A stretch of DNA of 64,000 nt from Vitreoscilla stercoraria DSM 513. GTDB lineage: Bacteria; Pseudomonadota; Gammaproteobacteria; Burkholderiales; Neisseriaceae. The translations under genes were made by a program, and so were the position numbers. This document shows, piece after piece, positions 34,784 to 43,368 of the stretch. How positions within the stretch are numbered: the stretch's first letter is position 1; each line of letters starts with the position of its first letter. Where the stretch lies: positions 50,079 through 114,078 of the forward strand of contig NZ_KB908027.1 in NCBI RefSeq assembly GCF_000382305.1, in the 5' to 3' direction. The notes beneath the pieces were generated by a model. The model was not told the DNA's origin. It saw nothing but the letters and a program-made list of their open reading frames with translations, and did no database searches.

Positions 34784-34820
34784 AAAAAGCGTCCTGTAAA
34801 CATTTACAGGACGCTTTTTT
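34784..34820 (+). terminator. Uptake-word inverted pair, terminator of the DUF2721 unit
   Basis: Arms 34784-34800 and 34803-34819 form a perfect 17-bp stem around CA, followed by T's. Confidence 0.85.
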
Positions 34821-35163
34821 TGATGTGAATGAAGGGAATGATTCTGGCATTTTAATATTGTGATTGTTGTGAATCATCGGGTGACGCTTGGTCAATATCA
34901 GTGGGCTTTGAATCATAATTATGAGAGGATTGGTAGTTTGATGATTTTTGAATGTGGCATAAATGGGTTTATTTTGGATGAAAGTTTTATATATTGAAAA
35001 AACAAAGGATTTATATTTTTAATATTTTAAAATAAATGGTATTTTGTATTTTGTATAAAAAATAAGCATGTTGGTGCGGCTATCAACAAGTCTGCTCCTC
35101 GGTGTTACAATGAAATCAATCATCAGCAGTCAGCTGTCTTTAATATAATAAGGATTGTGTAAC
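34821..35163. other. AT-rich leader region upstream of ilvD
   Basis: About 340 bases with no gene. Very AT-rich in 34950-35060. A TACAAT at 35106-35111 may be the ilvD -10, with no clear -35. No leader peptide rich in branched-chain residues and no attenuator-like hairpin with a T run was seen. Confidence 0.45.
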
Positions 35164-37050
35164 ATGCCTCAATATCGTTCTCGTACCTCTACCCACGGTC
35201 GCAATATGGCTGGTGCTCGCGCTTTGTGGCGCGCCACTGGCATGCAAGATGGTGATTTTGGTAAACCAATCATCGCCATTGCCAATTCATTCACCCAATT
35301 TGTACCAGGCCATGTGCATTTAAAAGATTTGGGTCAAATGGTGGCGCGCGAAATTGAAGCGGCGGGTGGCATTGCCAAAGAATTCAATACCATTGCGGTG
35401 GACGATGGCATTGCGATGGGTCATGGTGGCATGTTGTACAGCTTGCCATCGCGTGATTTGATTGCCGATAGCGTGGAATATATGGTCAATGCCCATTGCG
35501 CCGATGCGATGGTGTGCATTTCCAACTGTGACAAAATCACCCCAGGGATGTTGATGGCTGCGATGCGCTTGAACATACCAACGATTTTCGTGTCAGGTGG
35601 CCCTATGGAAGCGGGCAAAGTCATTGGCATTGCCAATGCGCAAGGTCAAATCATCGAAGGCGAAATCCGCAAATTGGATTTGGTCGATGCAATGGTAGAA
35701 GCTGCCAATGACCAAGTATCTGATGAAGATGTGGCGAAAATTGAGCGTTCGGCTTGTCCAACGTGTGGTTCTTGCTCGGGCATGTTTACCGCCAACTCGA
35801 TGAATTGTTTGACCGAAGCTTTGGGCTTGTCATTGCCGGGTAATGGTTCGTTGCTCGCCACACATGCATTCCGCAAAGAGTTGTTTTTAGAAGCAGGTCG
35901 CCGCATTGTGGATTTGGCCAAGCGTTATTATGAACAAGACGATGCTTCTGTGTTGCCTCGCTCGATTGCGACGAAAAATGCGTTTGAAAACGCGATGGCG
36001 TTGGATATTGCCATGGGTGGTTCAACCAACACCATTTTGCATTTGTTGGCAGCTGCGAACGAAGCGGGCGTGGACTTTAAAATGACCGACATCGACCAAT
36101 TGAGCCGCAAAGTGCCTTGTTTGAGTAAGGTTGCGCCTGCCACACAAAAATACCACATGGAAGACGTTCACCGTGCCGGTGGGGTGTTGGCGATTTTGGC
36201 GGAATTGAATCGTGCTGGCTTGCTTCATACCGATGCACACACGGTACATGCAGCGACTTTGGGCGATGCCTTAGCCAAATGGGACATCATGACAACCGCA
36301 GCAGACAGCGAAGCGCATGTACGCTTTAGTGCCGCGCCAGGTGGCGTGCGCACGACTGAGGCATTTAGCCAAAGCCGTTCATGGCCAAGCTTGGATACTG
36401 ACCGTGCAAACGGCTGTATTCGTGATGCAGAACATGCGTATTCTAAAGAAGGTGGTTTAGCGGTATTGTTTGGTAATATTGCTGAGCGCGGTTGTGTGGT
36501 GAAAACGGCTGGTGTGGACGAAAGCATTTGGCAATTTACAGGCCGCGCTCGTGTGTTTGAAAGCCAAGATGCGGCAGTAGAAGCCATTTTGGCCGATCAC
36601 ATTGTGGCAGGCGACATTGTTATCATTCGCTACGAAGGCCCTAAAGGCGGCCCTGGTATGCAAGAAATGTTGTATCCAACGTCTTATTTGAAATCCAAAG
36701 GTTTGGGCAAAGCATGTGCTTTGTTGACCGATGGTCGTTTCTCAGGCGGTACTTCGGGCTTGTCTATTGGTCACGCTTCACCAGAGGCGGCTGAAGGTGG
36801 TGCGATTGGTTTGATTGAAGAAGGTGATACCGTTCAAATTGACATTCCAAACCGCAGTATTAATTTGCAAGTTTCAGATGAGGTATTGGTAGAACGCCGT
36901 GCAGCAATGGAAGCCAAAGGCAAAGAGGCTTGGAAACCTGTGAATCGTGACCGTTATGTGTCGGCAGCTTTGCGTGCTTACGCAGCAATGACGACCTCTG
37001 CGGATACAGGTGCGGTGCGTGATGTGTCTCAAGTAGAGCGTCAAAGCTAA
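35164..37050 (+). CDS. ilvD: Dihydroxy-acid dehydratase
   Basis: Iron-sulfur dehydratase of valine, isoleucine, leucine and pantothenate synthesis; 628 residues. Cluster cysteines are in ISNCDKITPGML and CPTCGSCSGMFTANSMN; GNGSLLATH, KYHMEDVHRAGG and DGRFSGGTSGLSIGH follow as in the family. ATG 35164 has AAGGA at 35150-35154. One GCGGCCTG word (36538) is read as FTGR. Single gene with own terminator; other ilv genes are not in the window. Confidence 0.97.
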   Translation: MPQYRSRTSTHGRNMAGARALWRATGMQDGDFGKPIIAIANSFTQFVPGHVHLKDLGQMVAREIEAAGGIAKEFNTIAVDDGIAMGHGGMLYSLPSRDLIADSVEYMVNAHCADAMVCISNCDKITPGMLMAAMRLNIPTIFVSGGPMEAGKVIGIANAQGQIIEGEIRKLDLVDAMVEAANDQVSDEDVAKIERSACPTCGSCSGMFTANSMNCLTEALGLSLPGNGSLLATHAFRKELFLEAGRRIVDLAKRYYEQDDASVLPRSIATKNAFENAMALDIAMGGSTNTILHLLAAANEAGVDFKMTDIDQLSRKVPCLSKVAPATQKYHMEDVHRAGGVLAILAELNRAGLLHTDAHTVHAATLGDALAKWDIMTTAADSEAHVRFSAAPGGVRTTEAFSQSRSWPSLDTDRANGCIRDAEHAYSKEGGLAVLFGNIAERGCVVKTAGVDESIWQFTGRARVFESQDAAVEAILADHIVAGDIVIIRYEGPKGGPGMQEMLYPTSYLKSKGLGKACALLTDGRFSGGTSGLSIGHASPEAAEGGAIGLIEEGDTVQIDIPNRSINLQVSDEVLVERRAAMEAKGKEAWKPVNRDRYVSAALRAYAAMTTSADTGAVRDVSQVERQS

Positions 37051-37070
37051 TGAGCCGATGATGTTTTGTG

Positions 37071-37100
37071 ATGCCCTGAACTTGGTCTCAGGGCATTTTT
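37071..37100 (+). terminator. Terminator of ilvD
   Basis: Stem ATGCCCTGA/TCAGGGCAT (37071-37079, 37088-37096) with an 8-nt loop and a short T run. Confidence 0.8.
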
Positions 37101-37246
37101 GTTCTTAACAAGTCTTTTCTATTTTCTGGTGACATCTTCTTGCGACAAATCAAAAATTGGCAATGTAAATGCTTATTGATTGGCTTGAGTGACAGATTGG
37201 CTTTATTATCTTCTGTAAACAAAGAGTATGAAACTGAGGATTATCC

Positions 37247-37396
37247 ATGGATATGGTTGTAGATTGTGGTATGAATGAAAAAAACTTGCAAGACACACAA
37301 ATATTGGTCGAGTGGGATGAGCATACGTGGGAATTGGCAGACTTTAATGATGCTTTTGAAGCCAATTTGAACTTGAGTGCACCATTTGAATCTTAA
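37247..37396 (+). CDS. Small acidic protein (49 aa), unknown
   Basis: A 49-codon frame beginning MDMVVDCGMNEKNLQ, strongly acidic (about 11 Asp/Glu against 1 Lys). GAGGA at 37236-37240 is 6 bases before the ATG, an excellent ribosome site, and a hairpin terminator follows the stop by about 30 bases, so it reads as a complete small transcription unit. Two tryptophans in VEWDEHTWELADF. No known family recognised; partner or role unknown. Confidence 0.6.
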   Translation: MDMVVDCGMNEKNLQDTQILVEWDEHTWELADFNDAFEANLNLSAPFES

Positions 37397-37423
37397 TGTT
37401 TTTACTATTTCTTGATTGGAACT

Positions 37424-37447
37424 GCCGTCGATTCAGACGGCTTTTCT
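37424..37447 (+). terminator. Short terminator containing a canonical Neisseria uptake word
   Basis: Stem GCCGTC/GACGGC (37424-37429, 37436-37441) followed by TTTTCTT. The right half reads TTCAGACGGC, which is the reverse complement of the classic Neisseria DUS GCCGTCTGAA; the left half has lost TGAA. Confidence 0.7.
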
Positions 37448-37580
37448 TATGGGTGCGATTGATGGTTTGATATGGCTTTCAATAGTATCCATCGACATGG
37501 GAATGCACTTGCACAAAAATAGCTTTATCGTGGATGATGTATTTCATTCTCAAATTCATATGGCAAGATAAGGAGTCATC

Positions 37581-38390
37581 ATGCAAAAAACAGCCAAATA
37601 TGTGATATGGACCGTAGCGATAAGCAGTAGCTTGATGTTGGGTGCTTGTGCTTCTACCACCAATGAAAATACTTTGGGAGGCAACCGCAAGCAGTTTATC
37701 ATGCTGCCTGAACAGCAATATCATGCACAAGCGGCGCAAGATTATGGCTCATTGATTCAGCAAGTCAGAGCCAGTGGACAATTAAAAAGCAATGCGCAAG
37801 TAACACGTGTCAGTCAGCGCTTATTGCAACAAGTGCCGATATACCGAGCTGATGCGGCACAATGGAATTGGCAAGTGAATGTGATTGAAAGCAAAGACAT
37901 CAATGCGTTTGCTATGCCTGGTGGCAAAATTGCGGTGTTTACAGGTTTGTTGAATGCAGTCAAACCAACCGATGACGAATTGGCGGCAGTATTGGCACAT
38001 GAAATTGCGCATGCTTTGCGTGAGCATTCGCGTGAAAAAGCGAGTAAAAGTGCGGTAGGTGGTTTGGTGACGAGTTTGATTACCAGTTATGCAGGCTTAA
38101 GCAATACGGGTAATGAAGTGGTGAGTTTGGCCAGTAAATACGGTTGGGATTTACCCAATAGCCGCAGCGCAGAAACCGAAGCGGATTTGATTGGTTTGGA
38201 AATGATGGCGCGCGCTGGATACAATCCCAATGCGGCTATTACATTTTGGCAAAAAATGGCAGCGGCAAACTTACAATCGGGACAATCGGTGTCTTTTTTA
38301 AGCACCCATCCTGCCTCAGCCGATCGCATTGCCAAGATTCAACAAACCATTCCACAAGTGATGCCTTATTATCAAGCGGCCAAGCGTTGA
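37581..38390 (+). CDS. M48-family metalloprotease lipoprotein
   Basis: 269 residues. Signal with lipobox LGAC (Cys23), then an M48 domain: the zinc site VLAHEIAHALREHS (HExxH) and the third-ligand region SAETEADLIGLEMMARAGYNP. Ends with FLSTHPASADRIAKI, typical of YcaL/LoiP-like proteins, which degrade misfolded outer-membrane proteins. AAGGAG is placed 5 bases before ATG 37581. Monocistronic. Substrates inferred from family. Confidence 0.92.
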   Translation: MQKTAKYVIWTVAISSSLMLGACASTTNENTLGGNRKQFIMLPEQQYHAQAAQDYGSLIQQVRASGQLKSNAQVTRVSQRLLQQVPIYRADAAQWNWQVNVIESKDINAFAMPGGKIAVFTGLLNAVKPTDDELAAVLAHEIAHALREHSREKASKSAVGGLVTSLITSYAGLSNTGNEVVSLASKYGWDLPNSRSAETEADLIGLEMMARAGYNPNAAITFWQKMAAANLQSGQSVSFLSTHPASADRIAKIQQTIPQVMPYYQAAKR

Positions 38391-38520
38391 TAGGAATGAA
38401 TGATTTTTAAATGGGTCGTGGTTGCTTAAGGATGTAGACCAAGGCTTTATTGTGGCTGTGCTAAAATCGCAGCCACAAATTCATTTGGTTTTTAGGTTGG
38501 ATGTAGAAAGATAGGTCATC

Positions 38521-39339
38521 ATGATTCAAAATTTAGCACAGCGTTTTCAAGCCGTTTTGGCAAAAATCCAAAAACAACAACCATTATCACGGTTAGAACT
38601 GAATGATGGCGCCACTGAGGCACAGCTTGTACAAGTGCAAGCTGATTTGAATGTGGTTTTTCCTGATGATTTGCAGCAATGGTATCGTCTGTTTGATGGA
38701 CAAAGTCCCAATAGTGAGCATGTATTCAATGGTGCAGCATGGTTGTCGTTGTCCCGCATGCAAGCGCTTTGGCAACACATGCAAACGCGTGTAACTGAAA
38801 TGTCTCATGAAGAGATTGCTTTGAGTGCGGATGATGAGGTGCAAGCTTTGTGGTGGCATGATGCGTGGTTGCCTTTTAGCGATGATGGACAAGGCAATTA
38901 TGTGTGTGTGGATTTGGCACCGAGCGCAGATGGGGTGATGGGTCAAATCATTCGTGTGCGCTTTGACAATATGGTGCGCAGCTTGGAAGCGACATCCTTA
39001 GAAGCATGGTTAGATGCGCATATTGAAGCTTTGGAAGAAAGCGATTATGTCTATTCTGCCAAGCATGGCGGCATTATGGATGCTGAAATTTTGTTTGAAG
39101 AAGAGGATGAAGGTGCTGCTGATTTGCCTTCTATGTCACCTGAGGCGTGGCAAGATATGGAAGGGGATTTGCAAAACACGTTGAATCATTTATTGGGTGA
39201 AGGTGCGCCTGATTTGAAGCAATTGGTCAATGGTTTATTGGATGAAGACAGCCCATTTAAAAATCAAGCAGAATCAGCGGCTCATTCAAAACATGCTTCT
39301 TTCAAAGATTTGTTTGATAGCGATGTCAAACAGCCTTAA
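38521..39339 (+). CDS. SMI1/KNR4 (SUKH) domain protein
   Basis: 272 residues, acidic. The SMI1/KNR4 pattern occupies about residues 20-170: GATEAQLVQVQADLNVVFPDDLQQWYRLFDGQ, then WHDAWLPFSDDGQGNYVCVDLAP. The C-terminal 100 residues are acidic and low-complexity (LFEEEDEGAADLP) and not part of the domain. In bacteria this fold often serves as immunity protein to secreted toxins, but no toxin gene adjoins, and stand-alone cytosolic members are common. Function not assigned. Confidence 0.8.
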   Translation: MIQNLAQRFQAVLAKIQKQQPLSRLELNDGATEAQLVQVQADLNVVFPDDLQQWYRLFDGQSPNSEHVFNGAAWLSLSRMQALWQHMQTRVTEMSHEEIALSADDEVQALWWHDAWLPFSDDGQGNYVCVDLAPSADGVMGQIIRVRFDNMVRSLEATSLEAWLDAHIEALEESDYVYSAKHGGIMDAEILFEEEDEGAADLPSMSPEAWQDMEGDLQNTLNHLLGEGAPDLKQLVNGLLDEDSPFKNQAESAAHSKHASFKDLFDSDVKQP

Positions 39340-39350
39340 CACACATTGTA

Positions 39351-39581
39351 ATGGCGTGCTTGCAGATGAAAAATGAACCAGCTTGGACGGAAGCCGAAGT
39401 CATGGCACAGATTGAGCGCACGCATAGATTGGCGCGCCATCAAGACGAAGCTACCATGCATTTTGCGCATTTTGGTGCGACTTTACATTTAGAAATCCAA
39501 TCCAAAGATGTCAATGACGATTTACAGGACGCTTGGATGAGTCAAATGGCACAGTTTGATGTGAATGAAAACGGTGTGTAG
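39351..39581 (+). CDS. Small hypothetical protein (76 aa or 71 aa)
   Basis: Soluble, acidic, His-rich protein. Start is either ATG 39351 or ATG 39366 (MKNEPAWTEAEV); neither has a clear ribosome site. It lies 11 bases after the SMI1/KNR4 gene and is probably co-transcribed. An uptake-like word (39525) is read as LQDAW. No family recognised. Confidence 0.6.
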   Translation: MACLQMKNEPAWTEAEVMAQIERTHRLARHQDEATMHFAHFGATLHLEIQSKDVNDDLQDAWMSQMAQFDVNENGV

Positions 39582-39643
39582 TGCTTGTTTTTGAGGCTTA
39601 AGCTTGGTATGGTTTATACCAATATTTGAAGACGAGGAATAGT

Positions 39644-40072
39644 ATGGCTTACGATAACAACAATGTTTTTGCAAAAATTTTGCGTGGCGAAATGCCAGCG
39701 TTTAAAGTACATGAAGATGAACATGTTTTGGCTTTTATGGACATCATGCCGCAAGCAGACGGTCATGTATTGGTGATTCCTAAAGTGCCTGCGGTGACAT
39801 TGTTTGAATTGCCTGCTGATGCTGCGGCACAGACCATTCAAGCGGTGCAAAAAATAGCCCGTGGCGTGAATGCGGCCATGGATGCCGGTGGCGTGGTGTT
39901 GGTGCAATCCAATGGTGAAGCGGTCGGTCAAGTGATTCCGCATGTGCATTTTCATGTGATTCCCAGCCATATTCGCGATTTAGGCAGACATGCGGCACAA
40001 ATGGGTGATATGGACAAAATCAAAGCGTTGAGTGAACGCATTGCGATTGAAGTGGCCAAAGAATTTGTCTGA
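39644..40072 (+). CDS. HIT-family nucleotide hydrolase/transferase
   Basis: 142 residues from ATG 39644, with GAGGAA upstream. The triad motif HVHFHVIP is present near residue 105; the N-terminus (NNVFAKILRGEMPAFKVHEDEHVLAFMDIMPQ) matches the Hint/HinT branch, enzymes that hydrolyse nucleoside phosphoramidates. Cytosolic. Ends in an uptake-word terminator. Confidence 0.93.
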   Translation: MAYDNNNVFAKILRGEMPAFKVHEDEHVLAFMDIMPQADGHVLVIPKVPAVTLFELPADAAAQTIQAVQKIARGVNAAMDAGGVVLVQSNGEAVGQVIPHVHFHVIPSHIRDLGRHAAQMGDMDKIKALSERIAIEVAKEFV

Positions 40073-40084
40073 AAATGAATGCGC

Positions 40085-40117
40085 AAGCGTCCTGTAAGTG
40101 TTTACAGGACGCTTTTT
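40085..40117 (+). terminator. Uptake-word inverted pair, terminator of the HIT gene
   Basis: Arms 40085-40097 and 40102-40114, loop GTGT, followed by T's to 40117. Confidence 0.85.
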
Positions 40118-40143
40118 TATGTTGATGAAGTGGTGAAAAATTG

Positions 40144-41304
40144 ATGCAAGATTTGAAACACATTACCTGTATTGAGGACATGCGCCGAGTGTATCGCCGC
40201 CGCGTACCTAAGATGTTTGTCGATTATGTTGATTCGGGTTCTTATACGGAGTTGACGTATCGCCACAATGAAAGCGATTTCCAAAAAATTTTATTGCGCC
40301 AAAAAGTGTTGCAAGATATTAGTTGCCGTTCTTTACACAGCACGATGTTGGGCGAAGCGGTGAGTATGCCAGTGGCGTTGGCACCAACAGGTTTGGCGGG
40401 TATGCAACACGCCGATGGTGAAATGTTGGCTGCCAAAGCAGCGGCAGAATTTGGTGTGCCTTATATTGTTTCGACCATGAGTGTGTGCGCTTTGGAAGAG
40501 GTGGCGTTTTACGCACCGCAGCGACCTTTGTGGTTTCAGCTTTATATGATGAAAGACCGAGCGTTTATGCAACGCTTGATTGAGCGTGCCAAACGAGCCG
40601 CTTGCAGCGCCTTGGTGTTGACAGCAGATTTGCAAATTATGGGGCAGCGTCACAAAGACATCAAAAATGGCTTGTCCACGCCACCGAAACCGACGGTGAA
40701 AACCATTTTGAATTTGTTGACCAAACCACGTTGGTGTTATTACATGAGCCAAACCAAACGCCATCAATTGGGTAATATTGTAGGGCATGTGGAAGGCGTG
40801 AGCGATACCCGTTCTTTGTCGGCTTGGGCGGGCGAACAGTTTGACCCTAAATTAAGCTGGGATGATGTCGCTTGGGTCAAAGCGCAATGGGGCGATAAAC
40901 TCATCATCAAAGGCATCATGGATGTGGAAGATGCGCAAGCGGCAGTGGCTTGTGGCGCGGATGCCATCGTTGTGTCCAATCATGGTGGGCGGCAATTAGA
41001 CGGTGCACCATCGAGCATACAAGTCTTGCCTGAAATTGTGGCGGCAGTGGGACAAGACATTGAAGTGTGGTTAGATGGTGGTATTCGTTCGGGTCAAGAT
41101 GTTTTCAAGGCTTTGGCATTGGGCGCGCAAGGCGTGTTGATTGGGCGCGCTTACAATTATGGTTTGGGAGCATATGGCGAAGATGGTGTGCGGCGTGTGC
41201 TGGAAATCATAGCCAAAGAAATGGACACGACCATGGCTTTGTGCGGCAAAACCAAGGTGTCGCAAGTAGATGACAGTGTGTTGTATCGTTCAATAATCAT
41301 CTGA
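40144..41304 (+). CDS. lldD: FMN-dependent L-lactate dehydrogenase
   Basis: Membrane-associated flavoenzyme oxidising L-lactate to pyruvate and passing electrons to quinone; 386 residues. Visible: FVDYVDSGSYTELTYRHN, MPVALAPTGLAGM, VLTADLQIMGQR, and the FMN/substrate block SNHGGRQLDGAPSS with the active His and Arg, then LDGGIRSGQDVFKAL. First of a lactate block: divergently ended against lctP, with lutACB and a GntR regulator beyond. Start ATG 40144; weak ribosome site. Confidence 0.93.
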   Translation: MQDLKHITCIEDMRRVYRRRVPKMFVDYVDSGSYTELTYRHNESDFQKILLRQKVLQDISCRSLHSTMLGEAVSMPVALAPTGLAGMQHADGEMLAAKAAAEFGVPYIVSTMSVCALEEVAFYAPQRPLWFQLYMMKDRAFMQRLIERAKRAACSALVLTADLQIMGQRHKDIKNGLSTPPKPTVKTILNLLTKPRWCYYMSQTKRHQLGNIVGHVEGVSDTRSLSAWAGEQFDPKLSWDDVAWVKAQWGDKLIIKGIMDVEDAQAAVACGADAIVVSNHGGRQLDGAPSSIQVLPEIVAAVGQDIEVWLDGGIRSGQDVFKALALGAQGVLIGRAYNYGLGAYGEDGVRRVLEIIAKEMDTTMALCGKTKVSQVDDSVLYRSIII

Positions 41305-41351
41305 TCATCAAGCGTCCTGTAAATATTTACAGGACGCTTGATGATCAGATG
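41298..41351. terminator. 54-bp perfect palindrome (uptake words) between lldD and lctP
   Basis: Arms 41298-41324 and 41325-41351 are perfect reverse complements, 27 bp each, with no unpaired centre. Two GCGTCCTGTAAA words form the core and CATCTGATCATCAA extends them. The lldD stop codon lies in the left arm. Likely bidirectional terminator for the convergent genes. Confidence 0.8.
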
Positions 41352-41362
41352 CACCATAAAAA

Positions 41363-41384
41363 ACCCACTCTTTGCAGAGTGGGT
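41363..41384 (-). terminator. Terminator of lctP (minus strand)
   Basis: Stem ACCCACTCT/AGAGTGGGT (41363-41371, 41376-41384) with a 4-nt loop; on the minus strand it is followed by TTTTTT. Sits about 30 bases after the lctP stop. Confidence 0.85.
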
Positions 41385-41413
41385 AAAAGACACATCAGAA
41401 GAAGGATGTTTTT

Positions 41414-43210
41414 TTAAGAAGATGAAACTTCTTTGCCAGTATTTTGGCTGCTGACAGGTTGCGCTTGTTTGCGTGTGTATAAGAATGCAAAGAAAATCGC
41501 CAACCAAGCGGCTGCCATGATCCACCACATGAAGTTGCCAGTGATCAAAGCCTGACCAATCAAACCACCTTGAATGCAATAGAATGCAAATGGAATCAAG
41601 GTTTTGCGAATGACTTCGCCTTCACGATTCATCAAGCCAACCACAGCACCTGCTGCCACCACGTTGTGTACGCAAATCATGTTACCTGCTGCACCACCAA
41701 TGGCTTGTAATGCCACCACGATAGACGATTGGTCTACGCTCAAACCGATTTGTTGTGCGGTTTGGAATTGGAAGTAAGCAAACATCATGTTCGATACGGT
41801 GTTAGAGCCTGCAATAAACGCACCCAAACCACCTACCCAAGGCGATACATTTGGCCAAGCAGAACCTGCCAATGCCGCAGCACCTTGTGCCAACACCATC
41901 GGCATATTAGGCAATGCGCCTGCAATGCTAGGATCAGCCGAGCCTGAGTTCACAAATACTTGTACCATCGGCACAGCAAGCAATAACGCAGGCGCTGCAT
42001 CTAACATGGTGCGTGCAGAGTTTTTCACACCTGTCATGTATTGTTGGCCATTCATTTTGAACAAACCAATACACATCAAAGACACCAAAATCAACAAAAA
42101 GCCCGGAGAGTATAACAATTGTGCAGAAGCATTGATGTGGGTGCCGAACAAACCACTGACTTTCAAAGTCGTCAATTCGCCTGTCAAGAACGCTTTCAAT
42201 GGCGGAATGTTACGGGTCAACAACAAGAATACCACCATGATGATGTAAGGTGAGAAGGCGCGAATGACTGAAAATTGTGATGGTTGGCCGTCGTCTTTGT
42301 CATCAATGGTACCGATCCATTTTTGTTCCCATTGTGAACGAGGTGGGAAATCAAAAACGGTTTTTGGTTGTAAGAAACCTTTTTTCGCAGCAGGAACCAC
42401 GATTGCCAAACCAATCAAAGCACCCAATACAGATGGGAATTCAGGGCCTAAAATGTGTGCCACAATGGTGTAAGGAACCACAAATGCCAAGCCAGCAAAA
42501 ATGGCGAATGGCCAAATTGCCAAGCCTTCACGGAACGAACGATTGGCACCGAAATAACGGGTCAAGAACGCGCACAAAATCACTGGAATCACAAAACCCA
42601 CAGATGCATGCAAAATCGATACGTTTTCAGCGATTTGTTGCAAGTATTCCAATGGCGTTTGTGGTGCAATCAATGCAGCCACGTCTTCTTTATTGTCAAT
42701 GCCTGAACGCACACCTACCAACACAGGCGTACCTACCGCACCAAAAGACACTGGCGTTGATTGAATGATCAAAACCGCCATCGCCGCTGCCATGGCAGGG
42801 AAGCCCAAAGCCAATAACAAAGGCGCACCTACGGCAGACGGTGTACCAAAGCCTGACGAGCCTTCAATCAAAGAACCAAACAACCAAGCCACAATGATCA
42901 CTTGTACGCGGCGGTCGGGAGAAATGTCCATAAAGCCTTTGCGAATGGCTTTGATGGCACCACTTTCTTTCAAAGTATTGAGCAATAAAATCGCGCCAAA
43001 TACGATGAACAATAAGGTTAAAGCTGTGACAATGCCGTTAACAGTGGCAGCGGCAACCACGGCCCCTGGGGCATTCCACACAAATAAAGCCAATAAGGCG
43101 GTGACAGCGAACGAGCTGCCCATGGACAAAGCCGCTGAGCGGTTCATCACCACCATCAATAAAAATACCACCGCAATGGGGGCGAGTGCTAATAGCGTGT
43201 ATAGACTCAT
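41414..43210 (-). CDS. lctP: L-lactate permease
   Basis: 598-residue inner-membrane lactate/proton symporter of the LctP/GlcA family with a dozen or more membrane segments. Visible: LFIVFGAILLLNTLKESGA, IEGSSGFGTPSAVGAPLLLALGFP, STPVSFGAVGTP, FIAGSNTVSNMMFAYFQF and GAAGNMICVHNVVAA. GGAG sits 8 bases before ATG 43210. It has its own upstream region with an operator-like palindrome (43292-43307), so it may be transcribed separately from lutACB. Confidence 0.96.
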   Translation of the reverse strand: MSLYTLLALAPIAVVFLLMVVMNRSAALSMGSSFAVTALLALFVWNAPGAVVAAATVNGIVTALTLLFIVFGAILLLNTLKESGAIKAIRKGFMDISPDRRVQVIIVAWLFGSLIEGSSGFGTPSAVGAPLLLALGFPAMAAAMAVLIIQSTPVSFGAVGTPVLVGVRSGIDNKEDVAALIAPQTPLEYLQQIAENVSILHASVGFVIPVILCAFLTRYFGANRSFREGLAIWPFAIFAGLAFVVPYTIVAHILGPEFPSVLGALIGLAIVVPAAKKGFLQPKTVFDFPPRSQWEQKWIGTIDDKDDGQPSQFSVIRAFSPYIIMVVFLLLTRNIPPLKAFLTGELTTLKVSGLFGTHINASAQLLYSPGFLLILVSLMCIGLFKMNGQQYMTGVKNSARTMLDAAPALLLAVPMVQVFVNSGSADPSIAGALPNMPMVLAQGAAALAGSAWPNVSPWVGGLGAFIAGSNTVSNMMFAYFQFQTAQQIGLSVDQSSIVVALQAIGGAAGNMICVHNVVAAGAVVGLMNREGEVIRKTLIPFAFYCIQGGLIGQALITGNFMWWIMAAAWLAIFFAFLYTRKQAQPVSSQNTGKEVSSS

Positions 43211-43291
43211 CTTGGGTTACTCCAAATGACTTACTAGTTTCTTTTCTCAGTTAAATTATCATTGGCTAAAGCGCTTTTTGCGCTGATTATT

Positions 43292-43307
43292 ATTGGGTTT
43301 GACCAAA
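43292..43307 (-). promoter_or_regulatory. Probable GntR/LldR-type operator upstream of lctP
   Basis: On the minus strand TTTGGTCAAACCCAAT. Its first part, TTGGTCAAACC, matches the lutA operator TTGGTCAGACC with one change. Lies 82 bases before the lctP start. Confidence 0.5.
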
Positions 43308-43368
43308 TGACAATGCGTTTAAAATTGTGTTGATGTGCGGCCTCCTTGGATAATGAATGGTGTATTTT

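Noticed and set aside
42765..43229. Long open frame antisense to lctP
   Set aside because: Composition is that of a reverse-frame shadow of a membrane gene; no ribosome site, no recognisable domain.
43270..43284. AGCGC hairpin between lutB and lctP as a lutB terminator
   Set aside because: Stem of only 5 bp and no T run on the minus strand.
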